Positions 9,295 to 18,891 of a stretch of DNA of 64,000 bases are shown here, piece after piece. Made by a program: the position numbers and the translations under genes. This DNA is from Winkia neuii subsp. neuii DSM 8576. Its GTDB lineage: Bacteria; Actinomycetota; Actinomycetes; Actinomycetales; Actinomycetaceae. Where the stretch lies: contig NZ_ATUW01000002.1 of NCBI RefSeq assembly GCF_000420405.1, forward strand, positions 186,001-250,000. Direction: 5' to 3'. The first letter of the stretch is position 1. Every line of letters begins with the position of its first letter. A model generated the notes under the pieces. That model searched no databases. It had not been told where the DNA came from and worked only from the letters and a program-made list of their open reading frames with translations.

Positions 9295-10110
9295 CTAGTT
9301 AGCGCGAATTGCACTTTGTTCAGATAGCAGCTTATACGTTTCGGCGATGCCCCCCATATTTGGCGCAAGCTCCACATTGTCGGGATCCATTTGCAGCGCG
9401 AGGGCGGCACTTTCGGCCTTATTGATCGCTTCGAGCGCCTCCGAGGCCGCGATACGCTGAGAGGACGGTGCCTCGGAAAGGCAATCCAAGATCGCCTCGG
9501 GATTTTCGATTCCCCCTGCCGCCAACAACGCCTTTGCCTGCGCGAGTACAGTCCTCACGTGTGTTCCAGCATGGGTTAGGGCTGCAGCTACCAGCGGGCG
9601 GTCGGCCTCGCCAACTGGAATGGGATTGCCACCAAGTTCAACCGCCAGTGCCTGAGCGATAGGCAGCAAAGGCGCGGGGGCGGAAACAATTATGGGACGG
9701 TCTTGCAGCCGGGACAGGTCAATAGAAGTGCCGGTGAGCGAGACGACCGGGTGTATTGCAAGGGGAAGGGCTCCGGCCGGGGCGGCGCTGGAGAGTGCGC
9801 TCAGGCCCGCCATACCCGCGTGCACTATAAGTTGCCCGGTTTTTAATACTCCGAGGTCGGCTAGACCGGTGCACACTTGGCCAATGAGTTCGTCGGGCAC
9901 AGTCAGCAGCACCAGATCGGCCGTGGGGACCAGTTTGTCGGCGTCGAGGACGGGCACCCCCGGCAACATTGCCTCAACCCGGTCCATGTCGGAGGCGGGG
10001 GTAACCCCTACGATTTGGTGGCCGCTTGCGCGCAGCGCTGAGGCGAGCACGCAGCCCGCCTTGCCTGCCCCAACGACTGCCACGCGCAGACGGGATTGGG
10101 CTGTGTTCAT
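9295..10110 (-). CDS. Rossmann-like / DUF2520 domain protein
   Basis: The 271-residue protein begins with a dinucleotide-binding Rossmann fold (LRVAVVGAGKAGCVLASAL at about 8-26) and continues into a DUF2520 helical domain with the conserved IHPVVSLTG segment near 117-125. The fold resembles ketopantoate reductase or F420 oxidoreductases, and in actinobacteria such genes usually precede panC. A role in pantoate supply is therefore plausible but is inference only. Its ATG overlaps the stop of the upstream PH-domain gene by four bases (ATGA), indicating translational coupling. Confidence 0.88.
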   Translation of the reverse strand: MNTAQSRLRVAVVGAGKAGCVLASALRASGHQIVGVTPASDMDRVEAMLPGVPVLDADKLVPTADLVLLTVPDELIGQVCTGLADLGVLKTGQLIVHAGMAGLSALSSAAPAGALPLAIHPVVSLTGTSIDLSRLQDRPIIVSAPAPLLPIAQALAVELGGNPIPVGEADRPLVAAALTHAGTHVRTVLAQAKALLAAGGIENPEAILDCLSEAPSSQRIAASEALEAINKAESAALALQMDPDNVELAPNMGGIAETYKLLSEQSAIRAN

Positions 10111-11705
10111 GCGGACGCCTTCGCCATTCGGGCCTGCCAGTCGGCCATTGGTTCCTCGCCGCGGCGAAGACGGGCGAGCTCAGCCTGCTGCAAGACGGCC
10201 TCGGCGAGCACCCGCTGGTTTAGGTGCTTGACCTTTCCGATGCCCATGGCATTGGGAACCACGTCCAGATTCATGTTGCCTACCTTCAAGCGCCGTTCGA
10301 GCGGGCCCTGTTCGGCGGTGACTGACTGAGCATGTTCGTGCGGGATTATGTCTAGATGGCGAGTGATTCGCCCGTCGCGCACCACCACCACCGTATCGGT
10401 GATGAACACAGATTTGCGATTGTAGGTGAGCGGGTCCAACAGGCGTACCTTGCGTCCCACCGGGGTAAAATATTTGCCTTCGCCGCTGCCAGTTAAGGCT
10501 TCTTCTAAAAATTCGTCTGGATTTTCTACCCCCAGGTCGCGTACTACCAGCCAGAGGGCGCGCAGTGCCTGGTCACGTGTGCCGGTGGGCAAAAGAGTGA
10601 CTTCACCTTTACCTCCGTTGCCGGTGGAATCTTCTGACGACTTCGCCGACAATCCCACCCCGGCCTGCAGAGCCGAGACACGCCACCAGTCCTTAGAACG
10701 CCATAGCAAAGGTTGGCGCAGCCGAACTGCATGAATTCGCCCTGGTGGAATGGTCTGGGACACCTGTTTAGTTAGACCGCGGGTAATGCGGATGCCCGAG
10801 TGGGTTACTGAGGCAGCAAACCCATACTCCGAATTAACTCGAGTCCAGATTACAGACCCCACTGCCGCAACCGCTGCAACGAGGCTGATAATCGCGCCAA
10901 CGCCTCCGAGTGCAACCGCTAGTTCCCCCGATCCAAAAATGGAGGCGCCAACTACGGCGGCAACCAGGGCTGCTATCACTACCAGGGCGGCAACAATATT
11001 TCCTATTGACCGGACTAGGCCTCCCAAAAATATTGGCAAGTCCAGTTCGTAAAGTTTCCACGGCTGGAAGTTCGGGCCCGAATATGCTTTCCCGAGTATG
11101 CCTGAATGGGCCACGCCGGAATCTTCTACCTCCTGCACCCGGCTTGGGGCTTCGTCCTCGTTGGGGCGGGCGGCATCTTCTTGGTGGAGAATTTCGCGGC
11201 GTACGTCCTCGGCCTCGCCCACTGCCAAATATTTTATTTTTACGTGGGAGTCGGCACCTCCGGCAGTTTCGACGTTGAGTTCAGCCAGTCCCAGAACGCG
11301 CGCTAGCAGAGGGCGAGAGATGTCAACCGATTGGATGCGGTCGAGTGGGGCGCGCCTGTGAGCTTTGAAGAATATGCCGTGGCGGAAATGGACCGCTTTA
11401 GTTGTTATGGCGAAGTAAGTGTTGCGCCACTGCCAGAACATTAGGCCCCCGATGAGGGCAAAAACCACCACTATGGCCCCTAGCGTTACTGCGGTTGCCC
11501 CCAATGCTGAAAAACGGTGGGAGATAGTTCCAGCTAATTCCGATAGCTGTTTGACATTGTTGAGGGCGAAAACACCCACGAGGGCGCCTAGGGCTGCGCC
11601 GCTGTTCAGTAGTGGCGAAAGTTTGTGCACGCGCCGCCATTGGTCTTCACGTACTTCGTTTGCCGAGCTTTGGGGGGCGGTTTGTGTGGTTTGTTGGGGT
11701 GTCAT
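10107..11705 (-). CDS. Bacterial PH-domain membrane protein (YdbT-like)
   Basis: This 532-residue protein has the architecture of YdbT: two hydrophobic pairs near the N-terminus (about 35-60 and 70-95), a bPH2 domain with AITTKAVHFRHGIFFKAHRRAPLDRIQSVD, another hydrophobic pair near 230-285, a second bPH2 domain containing GIRITRGLTKQVSQTIPPGRIHA, and a third PH-like stretch toward the C-terminus. YdbS/YdbT pairs are known in Firmicutes and actinobacteria, with reported roles in tolerance to antimicrobial compounds, but the biochemical activity is not established. It overlaps its smaller partner upstream and the DUF2520 gene downstream by four bases each. Confidence 0.85.
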   Translation of the reverse strand: MTPQQTTQTAPQSSANEVREDQWRRVHKLSPLLNSGAALGALVGVFALNNVKQLSELAGTISHRFSALGATAVTLGAIVVVFALIGGLMFWQWRNTYFAITTKAVHFRHGIFFKAHRRAPLDRIQSVDISRPLLARVLGLAELNVETAGGADSHVKIKYLAVGEAEDVRREILHQEDAARPNEDEAPSRVQEVEDSGVAHSGILGKAYSGPNFQPWKLYELDLPIFLGGLVRSIGNIVAALVVIAALVAAVVGASIFGSGELAVALGGVGAIISLVAAVAAVGSVIWTRVNSEYGFAASVTHSGIRITRGLTKQVSQTIPPGRIHAVRLRQPLLWRSKDWWRVSALQAGVGLSAKSSEDSTGNGGKGEVTLLPTGTRDQALRALWLVVRDLGVENPDEFLEEALTGSGEGKYFTPVGRKVRLLDPLTYNRKSVFITDTVVVVRDGRITRHLDIIPHEHAQSVTAEQGPLERRLKVGNMNLDVVPNAMGIGKVKHLNQRVLAEAVLQQAELARLRRGEEPMADWQARMAKASA

Positions 11706-12244
11706 AGTCCTGCCATCTCTGCGTTGCCGAGGGCGGACAGGCGGTCGCGCAGGAGGTTTGCGTCCTCTTTGGGTAGGCCTGGGATGTCGGCGTCGGTGGT
11801 AGCGGAGGCGGTGTGGAGTTCAACCGAGGCGATACCCATCCACCGGTCCAGGGGGCCTTCTTTTACGTCTACGAATTGCATGCGCCCGTAGGGGACGGCG
11901 CACAAGGATTTGAACATGATGCCGCGGCGGATTAGGAGTTCTTCGTTGGTTACTGCCCAACCGATTGCGCGGACTTGGCGGGGGATGAGCCAGGTTAGCC
12001 AGATTCCGAAGGCAATTACGGCTGCTACGACGATCCAGGCGACGATGCTTTTGGTGATTACCGCGGTGACGATTGCGGCTATTAGAGCTATTGCTGGGAC
12101 GATTAGGGCGCCGGCGAGGCGGGCTTTCCAAAGTCTCATTGACACGGGGCGAAATTGCGCGCCGGGCGGGTTGAAGGGGTCGCCGGCAGGTTGCCCTTCC
12201 GCTCGTGTGGGTTGTTTGATGCTATTTTGTTCTGTCTGGCTCAT
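11702..12244 (-). CDS. Bacterial PH-domain membrane protein (YdbS-like)
   Basis: The 180-residue partner of the YdbT-like protein. It has a short polar N-terminus, two membrane segments at about 42-88 and one bPH2 domain with the typical WAVTNEELLIRRGIMFKSLCAVPYGRMQFVDV run. The ATG at 12244 (MSQTEQNSI) is preferred over a longer frame that would translate the upstream intergenic repeats. Two copies of the 19-nt repeat lie 54-118 bases upstream and might regulate this five-gene block. It ends with an ATGA overlap with the next gene. Confidence 0.85.
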   Translation of the reverse strand: MSQTEQNSIKQPTRAEGQPAGDPFNPPGAQFRPVSMRLWKARLAGALIVPAIALIAAIVTAVITKSIVAWIVVAAVIAFGIWLTWLIPRQVRAIGWAVTNEELLIRRGIMFKSLCAVPYGRMQFVDVKEGPLDRWMGIASVELHTASATTDADIPGLPKEDANLLRDRLSALGNAEMAGL

Positions 12245-12297
12245 GTGTCCAGTATTGGCGACGTGGCGGGCCCCTGCAAGTCTCTGCCACCCCCGTT

Positions 12298-12362
12298 TTT
12301 TAAGTGTACGTTCACTATTTCCCCCGCCAATCCCAACCACTACTTTTAAGTGTACGTTCACT
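12298..12362. repeat. Second pair of the 19-nt repeat, period 46 bp
   Basis: Exact copies of the 19-mer seen at 3334-3375 lie at 12298-12316 and 12344-12362. Their start-to-start distance is 46 bp, exactly twice the 23-bp period of the other locus. The pair occupies the divergent intergenic region between the YdbS-like gene and the response-regulator gene, a good place for an operator. The near-palindromic core AGTGTACGTTCACT would suit a dimeric helix-turn-helix regulator such as a TetR-type protein; the regulator is not identified. Confidence 0.8.
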
Positions 12363-12494
12363 AATTTGAGGAGGGGGCGGGGCCTTCACCTGCACAAACG
12401 TACTTGCCCTCCCCCAGCGAACACAGAGCTAGAAAACGCGCCAGCATCCAACTATCCACCCAGGAAGCATCCAGCAACCATTCAGGTGCTTAGG

Positions 12495-12500
12495 TAAAAT
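12495..12500 (+). promoter_or_regulatory. -10 element giving a probable leaderless transcript
   Basis: TAAAAT ends six bases before the ATG of the response regulator at 12507, and there is no Shine-Dalgarno sequence. Transcription starting about seven bases after a -10 element would begin at the ATG itself. No convincing -35 hexamer is visible. Confidence 0.55.
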
Positions 12501-12506
12501 CTAAGC

Positions 12507-13208
12507 ATGGACAAAAACCAGTCGGAAGCGAAACTGCTCGTTGTAGACGACGAACCGAACATCCGCGACCTACTAGCCTCCTCGCTCAGATTCGCGGGTT
12601 TCGACGTAGAAGTTGCCGAGGACGGCGCCACCGGCCTGCGTGCCGCAAAGAACTACCGCCCCGACCTAATAGTCCTAGACGTGATGATGCCCGACATGGA
12701 TGGCTTCGCCGTAACCCGGCAGCTGCGCGAAGCGGGGCTCCAAATGCCCGTCCTCTTCCTGACCGCTCGCGACGACATGCAAGACAAGATTCAAGGCCTG
12801 ACCGTAGGCGGAGACGACTACGTTACAAAACCATTCGGCCTCGAGGAAGTTGTCGCCCGAATACGTGCCATTTTGCGCCGCACCAAACCGGCCTCCCCCG
12901 AGGAATCCACCATGCGCGTCGGCGACATTTCCCTTGACGAGGACGCCCACGAAGTTCACCGCGCAGGCACCCTCGTAGACCTATCCCCCACAGAATTTAA
13001 ACTACTGCGCTACCTTATGCTCAACGAAGGCCGCGTGGTATCAAAAATGCAGATCCTGGATCACGTGTGGGAATACGATTGGGACGGGGAGGCCGCGATC
13101 GTTGAATCCTACATTTCCTACCTCCGCCGCAAGCTCGACGTGCCCGGTTCGAGCGGCGAAATAATCCACACTCGACGCGGCGTCGGCTACATCATGCGTG
13201 AAGAATGA
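12507..13208 (+). CDS. OmpR/PhoB-family response regulator
   Basis: A 233-residue two-component regulator. The receiver domain (about 8-122) has the acidic pocket VDDE, the phospho-acceptor D58 in LIVLDVMMPDMDG, the switch threonine T86 and the invariant lysine K108 in YVTKPF. The winged-helix DNA-binding domain follows (about 138-232) with LSPTEFKLLRYL and SYISYLRRKLD, ending in TRRGVGYIMRE. Its stop overlaps the start of the sensor kinase by four bases, so the pair is co-translated. It resembles actinobacterial MprA/TcrX/TrcR-type regulators, but I cannot assign a specific orthologue or signal. Confidence 0.94.
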   Translation: MDKNQSEAKLLVVDDEPNIRDLLASSLRFAGFDVEVAEDGATGLRAAKNYRPDLIVLDVMMPDMDGFAVTRQLREAGLQMPVLFLTARDDMQDKIQGLTVGGDDYVTKPFGLEEVVARIRAILRRTKPASPEESTMRVGDISLDEDAHEVHRAGTLVDLSPTEFKLLRYLMLNEGRVVSKMQILDHVWEYDWDGEAAIVESYISYLRRKLDVPGSSGEIIHTRRGVGYIMREE

Positions 13209-14698
13209 TTAGCTCGCACACGCGGAGGCCCAAAAAGGAAGAAGCGGACGTCGCCCTCCTTCGAAATCTGCGACTGCGTTGGCATTCGACACCGCTTACT
13301 TTCCGCCTAGTAACGGTTACTACCTCGCTAATTACCGTTGGGTTGGTACTTGCTGGTGCCTCGATGCTTGGTATCTTGCAGTCCCATTTGGTCGGTCAAG
13401 TCGACCATGAGCTGATTTCTACTGCACAACGCCAGCTTGCCTCGTTTTCGCCCTCGCTCGAGGTAAAAACCAACCCCGAGTTGCCCTCCCACTACTACGT
13501 GCGAATGCAATTTGGAGTGGACAAAAAGCGCACTATTATCACTCCTGCAACGCGGGAGCAGTTCGGCGAACCGCAGCCGGGCCAGCTACTGACGTTTAAC
13601 CAGCTTTCCAGTTCGCAAATGACGCAGCCGATCACGGTCCCTTCTTCGAAGATCGGCGTTTCCTGGAGGGCGGTCGCTGTCCCTATTTACCGCGATTCCG
13701 CGCCGGTGGGGGTAGCGACAGTAGCCCTTCCCCTGGCAGGAGTTTCGCAGACAATTTACCGCACTTCGCTGTACCTGTTTTTCTCGTCGCTGCTCATCGT
13801 GATGGCGGGGGCCGGCGCGGCCTACTATCTAGTGCGTCGTTCGTTGCGCCCGCTGCGTGAAATTGAATCTGTGGCGGGCAAAATTGCAGCTGGGGACATG
13901 ACCCAGCGCGTGGAGAACGAACCTCCTAGCACCGAAATTGGTTCGCTTTCGCAGTCGCTAAACCAGATGCTCACCCATCTGGAGGATTCTTTCTCAGCCC
14001 GTGCCGCTTCCGAAAAGAAGATGCACCAGTTCGTTTCTGACGCTTCACATGAGCTGCGCACCCCCCTGGCGGCCATTCGCGGGTATGGGGAGCTGTACCG
14101 CATGGGCGGGGTTCCCAGCGAAGGGGTTAGCGACGTGATAGGGCGCATTGAGTCTGAGGCCTCCCGCATGAGCGAGCTGGTGGAGGATCTGCTCAAATTG
14201 GCGCGTTTGGACGAGGGGCGCAAGCTCAAGCTCGAGGACGTAGATTTGGTGCAGTTACTCGAGCATGCTTCTGCCGATTTGAAGGCGTTGGATCGGAAGA
14301 GGGCGACTTCTATCGTTTCTTTGACGTCGCCGGATCGGCCCGGGGAGGTTTGGGCGCACGTTGATCGCAACCAAATTTCGCAGGTTTTAACCAACCTAGT
14401 TGGAAATGTGACACGATACACTCCTGTGGGTTCGCCGGTAGAATTTGCTGTGGGAACCCGCGGGGGCATGGCAATTTTGGAGGTTCGCGATCACGGCCCG
14501 GGTATTGCGAAGGCCGAGAGGGCCAACGTGTTTAAGCGTTTTTACCGCTCGGATACTTCGCGTACGCGCAATACTGGGGGTTCTGGTTTGGGGCTGGCGA
14601 TTGTTAGCGCGATTGCGAAAGCGCACGAGGGCAGCGCCGAGTTGCGCACTACTGAGGGCGGCGGTTTGACGGTTAGGCTGTACTTACCTACCCGCTAA
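13205..14698 (+). CDS. Sensor histidine kinase (HAMP, HisKA, HATPase)
   Basis: A 497-residue membrane kinase and partner of the preceding regulator. TM1 at about 32-58 and TM2 at about 188-210 flank an extracytoplasmic sensor domain of roughly 130 residues; HAMP spans about 211-263; the phospho-acceptor histidine is H282 in SDASHELRTPLA. The ATPase domain shows the N box NLVGNVTRYT, G1 DHGPGI, the F box FKRFYR and G2 GGSGLGLAIV, so it looks catalytically complete. The sensor domain has no recognisable ligand-binding motif, so the stimulus is unknown. Confidence 0.94.
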   Translation: MISSHTRRPKKEEADVALLRNLRLRWHSTPLTFRLVTVTTSLITVGLVLAGASMLGILQSHLVGQVDHELISTAQRQLASFSPSLEVKTNPELPSHYYVRMQFGVDKKRTIITPATREQFGEPQPGQLLTFNQLSSSQMTQPITVPSSKIGVSWRAVAVPIYRDSAPVGVATVALPLAGVSQTIYRTSLYLFFSSLLIVMAGAGAAYYLVRRSLRPLREIESVAGKIAAGDMTQRVENEPPSTEIGSLSQSLNQMLTHLEDSFSARAASEKKMHQFVSDASHELRTPLAAIRGYGELYRMGGVPSEGVSDVIGRIESEASRMSELVEDLLKLARLDEGRKLKLEDVDLVQLLEHASADLKALDRKRATSIVSLTSPDRPGEVWAHVDRNQISQVLTNLVGNVTRYTPVGSPVEFAVGTRGGMAILEVRDHGPGIAKAERANVFKRFYRSDTSRTRNTGGSGLGLAIVSAIAKAHEGSAELRTTEGGGLTVRLYLPTR

Positions 14699-14796
14699 TT
14701 AAAGCAATATTCACCACTCCGGAGGCTAATAGTTGGGATATTTTGCGTTTTGGGGCATAAGCTTACCGGTGTCATCGTAGTCTTTTGAGGTTGTTT

Positions 14797-15837
14797 ATGA
14801 CTTCTGCTGAAACTCCGCAATGGCTTCCGGGCGCATTTGCACGTTCCATGTCGAATATTGGCGTGAAGTTGGATCGTGCCCAGCTTGAAGAGCTTGCTCA
14901 GAAACTGTTGGTGAAGTGGACTTCCCCTAACCGCCACTATCACAATGTGAACCATTTGGTAGCTGTTCTTACAGGTATTGACGAGTTGCAGGGGTGCACT
15001 CACGATCCCGATTTGTTGCGTGTGGCCGCCTGGTTGCACGGAATAGTGTTTTCTGATTATGAAGAGGGCGACGATGCTCGCGCGGTTGGCGAGGACGAGG
15101 TGGCTTCTTCGGCTGCTGCGGCTAAGATTTTGCAGAAAACGGGTCTTGACGAGTCTGTGGTCGAGCGCATTTGTGGGCTGATTATTTCCATGAAATCCCA
15201 CAGGTCGTACCCGGACGATGTGGACCAGCAGGTTTTGTTGGACGCGGATATGTCCATGCTTGCTACGGATCCGCAAGATTACAGGGATTATGTGCGTGCG
15301 GTGCGTGAGGAATACGCTCACGTGCCTGCTGCCTCGTACTGCCGTTTTCGCCGCCGGATCGTGCGAAAGCTACTTGCCCGCAATGCTATTTTTAACTCTC
15401 CGCTCGCCGAGGATTGGGAGTCGGTAGCACGCAATAATTTGGAGGCCGAAGAGGCGCGTTTGGATGCCGAGCTCGAGTGTTTGGAGTCTGACGTGCGTCG
15501 GGAGGCCAACGATGCAGCTGAGGAACATGATGAGGCGATTGAACGTTATCAGCATCGCTCGGATGATCCGTCTACGGGGGTTATCAAGGGGGTAGCCCCT
15601 CTCAAGTCAGTGTCTGAGCCTGAGGTAATTACCGCCGAACTTCCGGTGGTTAGTGATGAGGACACACAAGATAGCCCCCAGATGGCTCCTGACGAGGGCG
15701 CTTTGGAGGATGAAGAGGACGAGGCCGATTCCAGCGAGCAGGCTGAGGAGGATCTATCTTCCTCTTTGGAGCTTGCTATCGATGTGCTCGATACCGTGCC
15801 GAAGCGGGAAGAGAAAAAGCCACCCGAACAAGATTAA
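14797..15837 (+). CDS. COG4339-like HD-superfamily protein with long acidic tail
   Basis: Start chosen at the ATG at 14797, which has GAGG six bases upstream; a TTG twelve bases earlier overlaps that site. The first ~205 residues match the predicted metal-dependent HD phosphohydrolase family COG4339: RHYHNVNHL (46-54), an HD-type helix AAWLHGIVF, DADMSML near 149-155 and REEYAHV. The usual HD pair of this family is H81-G82 here, so one metal ligand appears to be lost. The last ~130 residues are very rich in Glu/Asp and Ser with little predicted order. The gene is monocistronic, 99 bases after the kinase. Substrate unknown. Confidence 0.75.
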   Translation: MTSAETPQWLPGAFARSMSNIGVKLDRAQLEELAQKLLVKWTSPNRHYHNVNHLVAVLTGIDELQGCTHDPDLLRVAAWLHGIVFSDYEEGDDARAVGEDEVASSAAAAKILQKTGLDESVVERICGLIISMKSHRSYPDDVDQQVLLDADMSMLATDPQDYRDYVRAVREEYAHVPAASYCRFRRRIVRKLLARNAIFNSPLAEDWESVARNNLEAEEARLDAELECLESDVRREANDAAEEHDEAIERYQHRSDDPSTGVIKGVAPLKSVSEPEVITAELPVVSDEDTQDSPQMAPDEGALEDEEDEADSSEQAEEDLSSSLELAIDVLDTVPKREEKKPPEQD

Positions 15838-15861
15838 TTGCCTTCGCGGCAGTGCCTTTAG

Positions 15862-15895
15862 TTTTCCACAGGCGTGCTAAAGGCAGTTTTCCACA
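15862..15895 (+). promoter_or_regulatory. Two DnaA-box-like sites, period 25 bp
   Basis: TTTTCCACA at 15862-15870 and 15887-15895 both fit the relaxed DnaA-box consensus TTWTNCACA and sit inside a repeated AGTTTTCCACAG. They lie 84-117 bases upstream of the WXG100 gene. Two boxes are too few for an origin; they may titrate DnaA or regulate the gene. Confidence 0.4.
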
Positions 15896-15978
15896 GCAAA
15901 GCGGTTTTTGGAACATATCTGTTGGGGCTTTTACCTAATCTGTAGCTGCCAGTTGGGAACTTACAGAGAGGGAAAACC

Positions 15979-16269
15979 ATGGCACGTTTTACAGCAGATT
16001 CCGCTTCGATCGCTACCGCTGCTGGGCAGGTGTCGACAATTTCGGGTCAGATACGCTCGGACGTAGCTTTGATGATGGGCCAGCTCGGGGCGTTGGAGGG
16101 GCAGTGGCAGGGGGCCGCATCGGCGGCTTTCAGTTCCGCAGCTACCCAGTGGCGCTCGGCACAGGCCCAGGTCGAGGCCGCATTGGATTCTATTTCACAG
16201 GCACTTTCTTCGGCTTCTGCCACCTATGAGGATGCGGAAGCCCGCGCTACCTCACTGTTCGCAAGCTAG
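15979..16269 (+). CDS. WXG100-family (ESAT-6-like) protein
   Basis: A 96-residue helical-hairpin protein with the W-x-G turn at W43-Q44-G45 (LEGQWQGAASAAF) and a C-terminal Y83-x-x-x-E87, matching the YxxxD/E export signal of type VII secretion substrates. GAGAGGG precedes the ATG. Such proteins normally form dimers and leave the cell through an ESX/T7SS apparatus, but no EccC, EccB, EccD or second WXG100 gene is present here, so the secretion machinery must lie elsewhere. It converges on groEL with only 23 bases between stops. Confidence 0.9.
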   Translation: MARFTADSASIATAAGQVSTISGQIRSDVALMMGQLGALEGQWQGAASAAFSSAATQWRSAQAQVEAALDSISQALSSASATYEDAEARATSLFAS

Positions 16270-16292
16270 CGCGGGCCCTACAAAATAGCGGT

Positions 16293-17924
<1,632 letters not shown>

Positions 17925-18053
17925 TTATTCCTACCTACGGTTGGCGGTGTGCATGCCCGCGACGGACAGCCAACAGCCACCGGACTTTCCGGTTTCTCTT
18001 GGCCTCATGCAGCACCTGTATTGGTCTTTGCCTCACCGGTATAAGCAACCTGA

Positions 18054-18080
18054 TTATCACTCGCACCGGTGGAGTGCTAA
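18054..18080 (-). promoter_or_regulatory. CIRCE operator 1 (HrcA site) overlapping the groEL promoter
   Basis: TTATCACTC-N9-GAGTGCTAA differs from the consensus TTAGCACTC-N9-GAGTGCTAA at one base. On the minus strand, TTAGCA (18075-18080) and GATAAT (18053-18058), separated by 16 bases, make a plausible promoter overlapping this box, so HrcA bound here would block RNA polymerase. Confidence 0.85.
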
Positions 18081-18087
18081 CTAAAGT

Positions 18088-18114
18088 TTGGCACTCTAAG
18101 CCCCAGAGTGCAAG
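18088..18114 (-). promoter_or_regulatory. CIRCE operator 2 (HrcA site)
   Basis: TTGGCACTC-N9-GAGTGCAAG is a second, slightly degenerate CIRCE element. Only seven bases separate it from the first. The two arms facing each other also form an extra inverted repeat across that seven-base gap. Confidence 0.8.
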
Positions 18115-18156
18115 ATGAGCTATTTGTTTACAGCTAGGTTCGCCCAGTAGCGAAAA

Positions 18157-18183
18157 AGCGCATCCGCAAAAAGCGGATGCGCT
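18157..18183 (-). terminator. Terminator of the LytR_C gene
   Basis: A perfect 11-bp stem (18157-18167 with 18173-18183, loop AAAAA) lies 15 bases after the stop of the LytR_C gene and, on the minus strand, is followed by TTTTT. Confidence 0.85.
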
Positions 18184-18198
18184 CCCTCAAAACACAAA

Positions 18199-18804
18199 TT
18201 ATTGCTGGTAGTCACTCTTTATGTAAACGTAGATGCGGCCCTTTTCTGCAACGATGTCGGGAGCTAGGCGCACTGAAGAAATGCCCAGCTGCTCCCCCAC
18301 TGCCTTTGCTGCTTCGGCCAAATCTTCAGAACCGTAGTAGACGGTGGTTTGGTCCAATACGGCGTCAGGGCGGTTCGACGCGGCAGAATCGGTGAAACCG
18401 TAGTCAATTAGTTTCTGTGCTGCGGCCCCAGCTACCCCGTTGCCAGCGTCTACGTTGAATACGGACACCGGAATGCTGGCAGCCTGCGCCGAGTCGAATT
18501 CCTTCTTAGGCTCCTCGGTTTCCTGCTCCTTCTTAGGTTCCTCGGTTGGCGAGGGCGAAGGAGAGGCCTTGGGAGGCTGGCTCTTTTTGGGAGGTTGACT
18601 TGTGGTCTGCGCTTTAGGCGAGGGGGTAGTCGAGTTGTGCTTTACCAAACCCACCACCCCCCAGGCGAGTAACGGCATAACGATCAGGACGATCAAGAAG
18701 GGTAGCACTTTCGAGAAAGTGGACCTGGGGGCGCGGTGCACCCCGGCAGGCAAGTCGCGCCCGATCTGGTCGAATTCATCTTCAGGATAGCTATTCTCGC
18801 TCAC
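18199..18804 (-). CDS. Membrane-anchored LytR_C-domain protein
   Basis: A 201-residue protein with a cytoplasmic N-terminus (about 1-32), one membrane segment at about 33-54, a Pro/Ser/Lys/Glu-rich linker at about 60-105, and a LytR C-terminal domain (about 110-200) with [20 protein letters not shown] and [15 protein letters not shown]. LytR_C domains occur at the end of LytR-CpsA-Psr enzymes and, without the catalytic part, in actinobacterial proteins such as VirR/Cei. A role at the envelope is likely; no enzymatic function is implied. Divergent from ung. Confidence 0.85.
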   Translation of the reverse strand: MSENSYPEDEFDQIGRDLPAGVHRAPRSTFSKVLPFLIVLIVMPLLAWGVVGLVKHNSTTPSPKAQTTSQPPKKSQPPKASPSPSPTEEPKKEQETEEPKKEFDSAQAASIPVSVFNVDAGNGVAGAAAQKLIDYGFTDSAASNRPDAVLDQTTVYYGSEDLAEAAKAVGEQLGISSVRLAPDIVAEKGRIYVYIKSDYQQ

Positions 18805-18891
18805 GCGCTTAGACTACCTGTTCGCGACAAATCCGGGGAGCAATGGCGCGGAGTATTCACAAGAATGGGCGTAAAAGAGGAAACTAGAAAC

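Noticed and set aside
15838-15978. Replication origin suggested by two DnaA-like boxes
   Set aside because: Only two boxes, no AT-rich unwinding region and no dnaA, dnaN or parAB neighbours.
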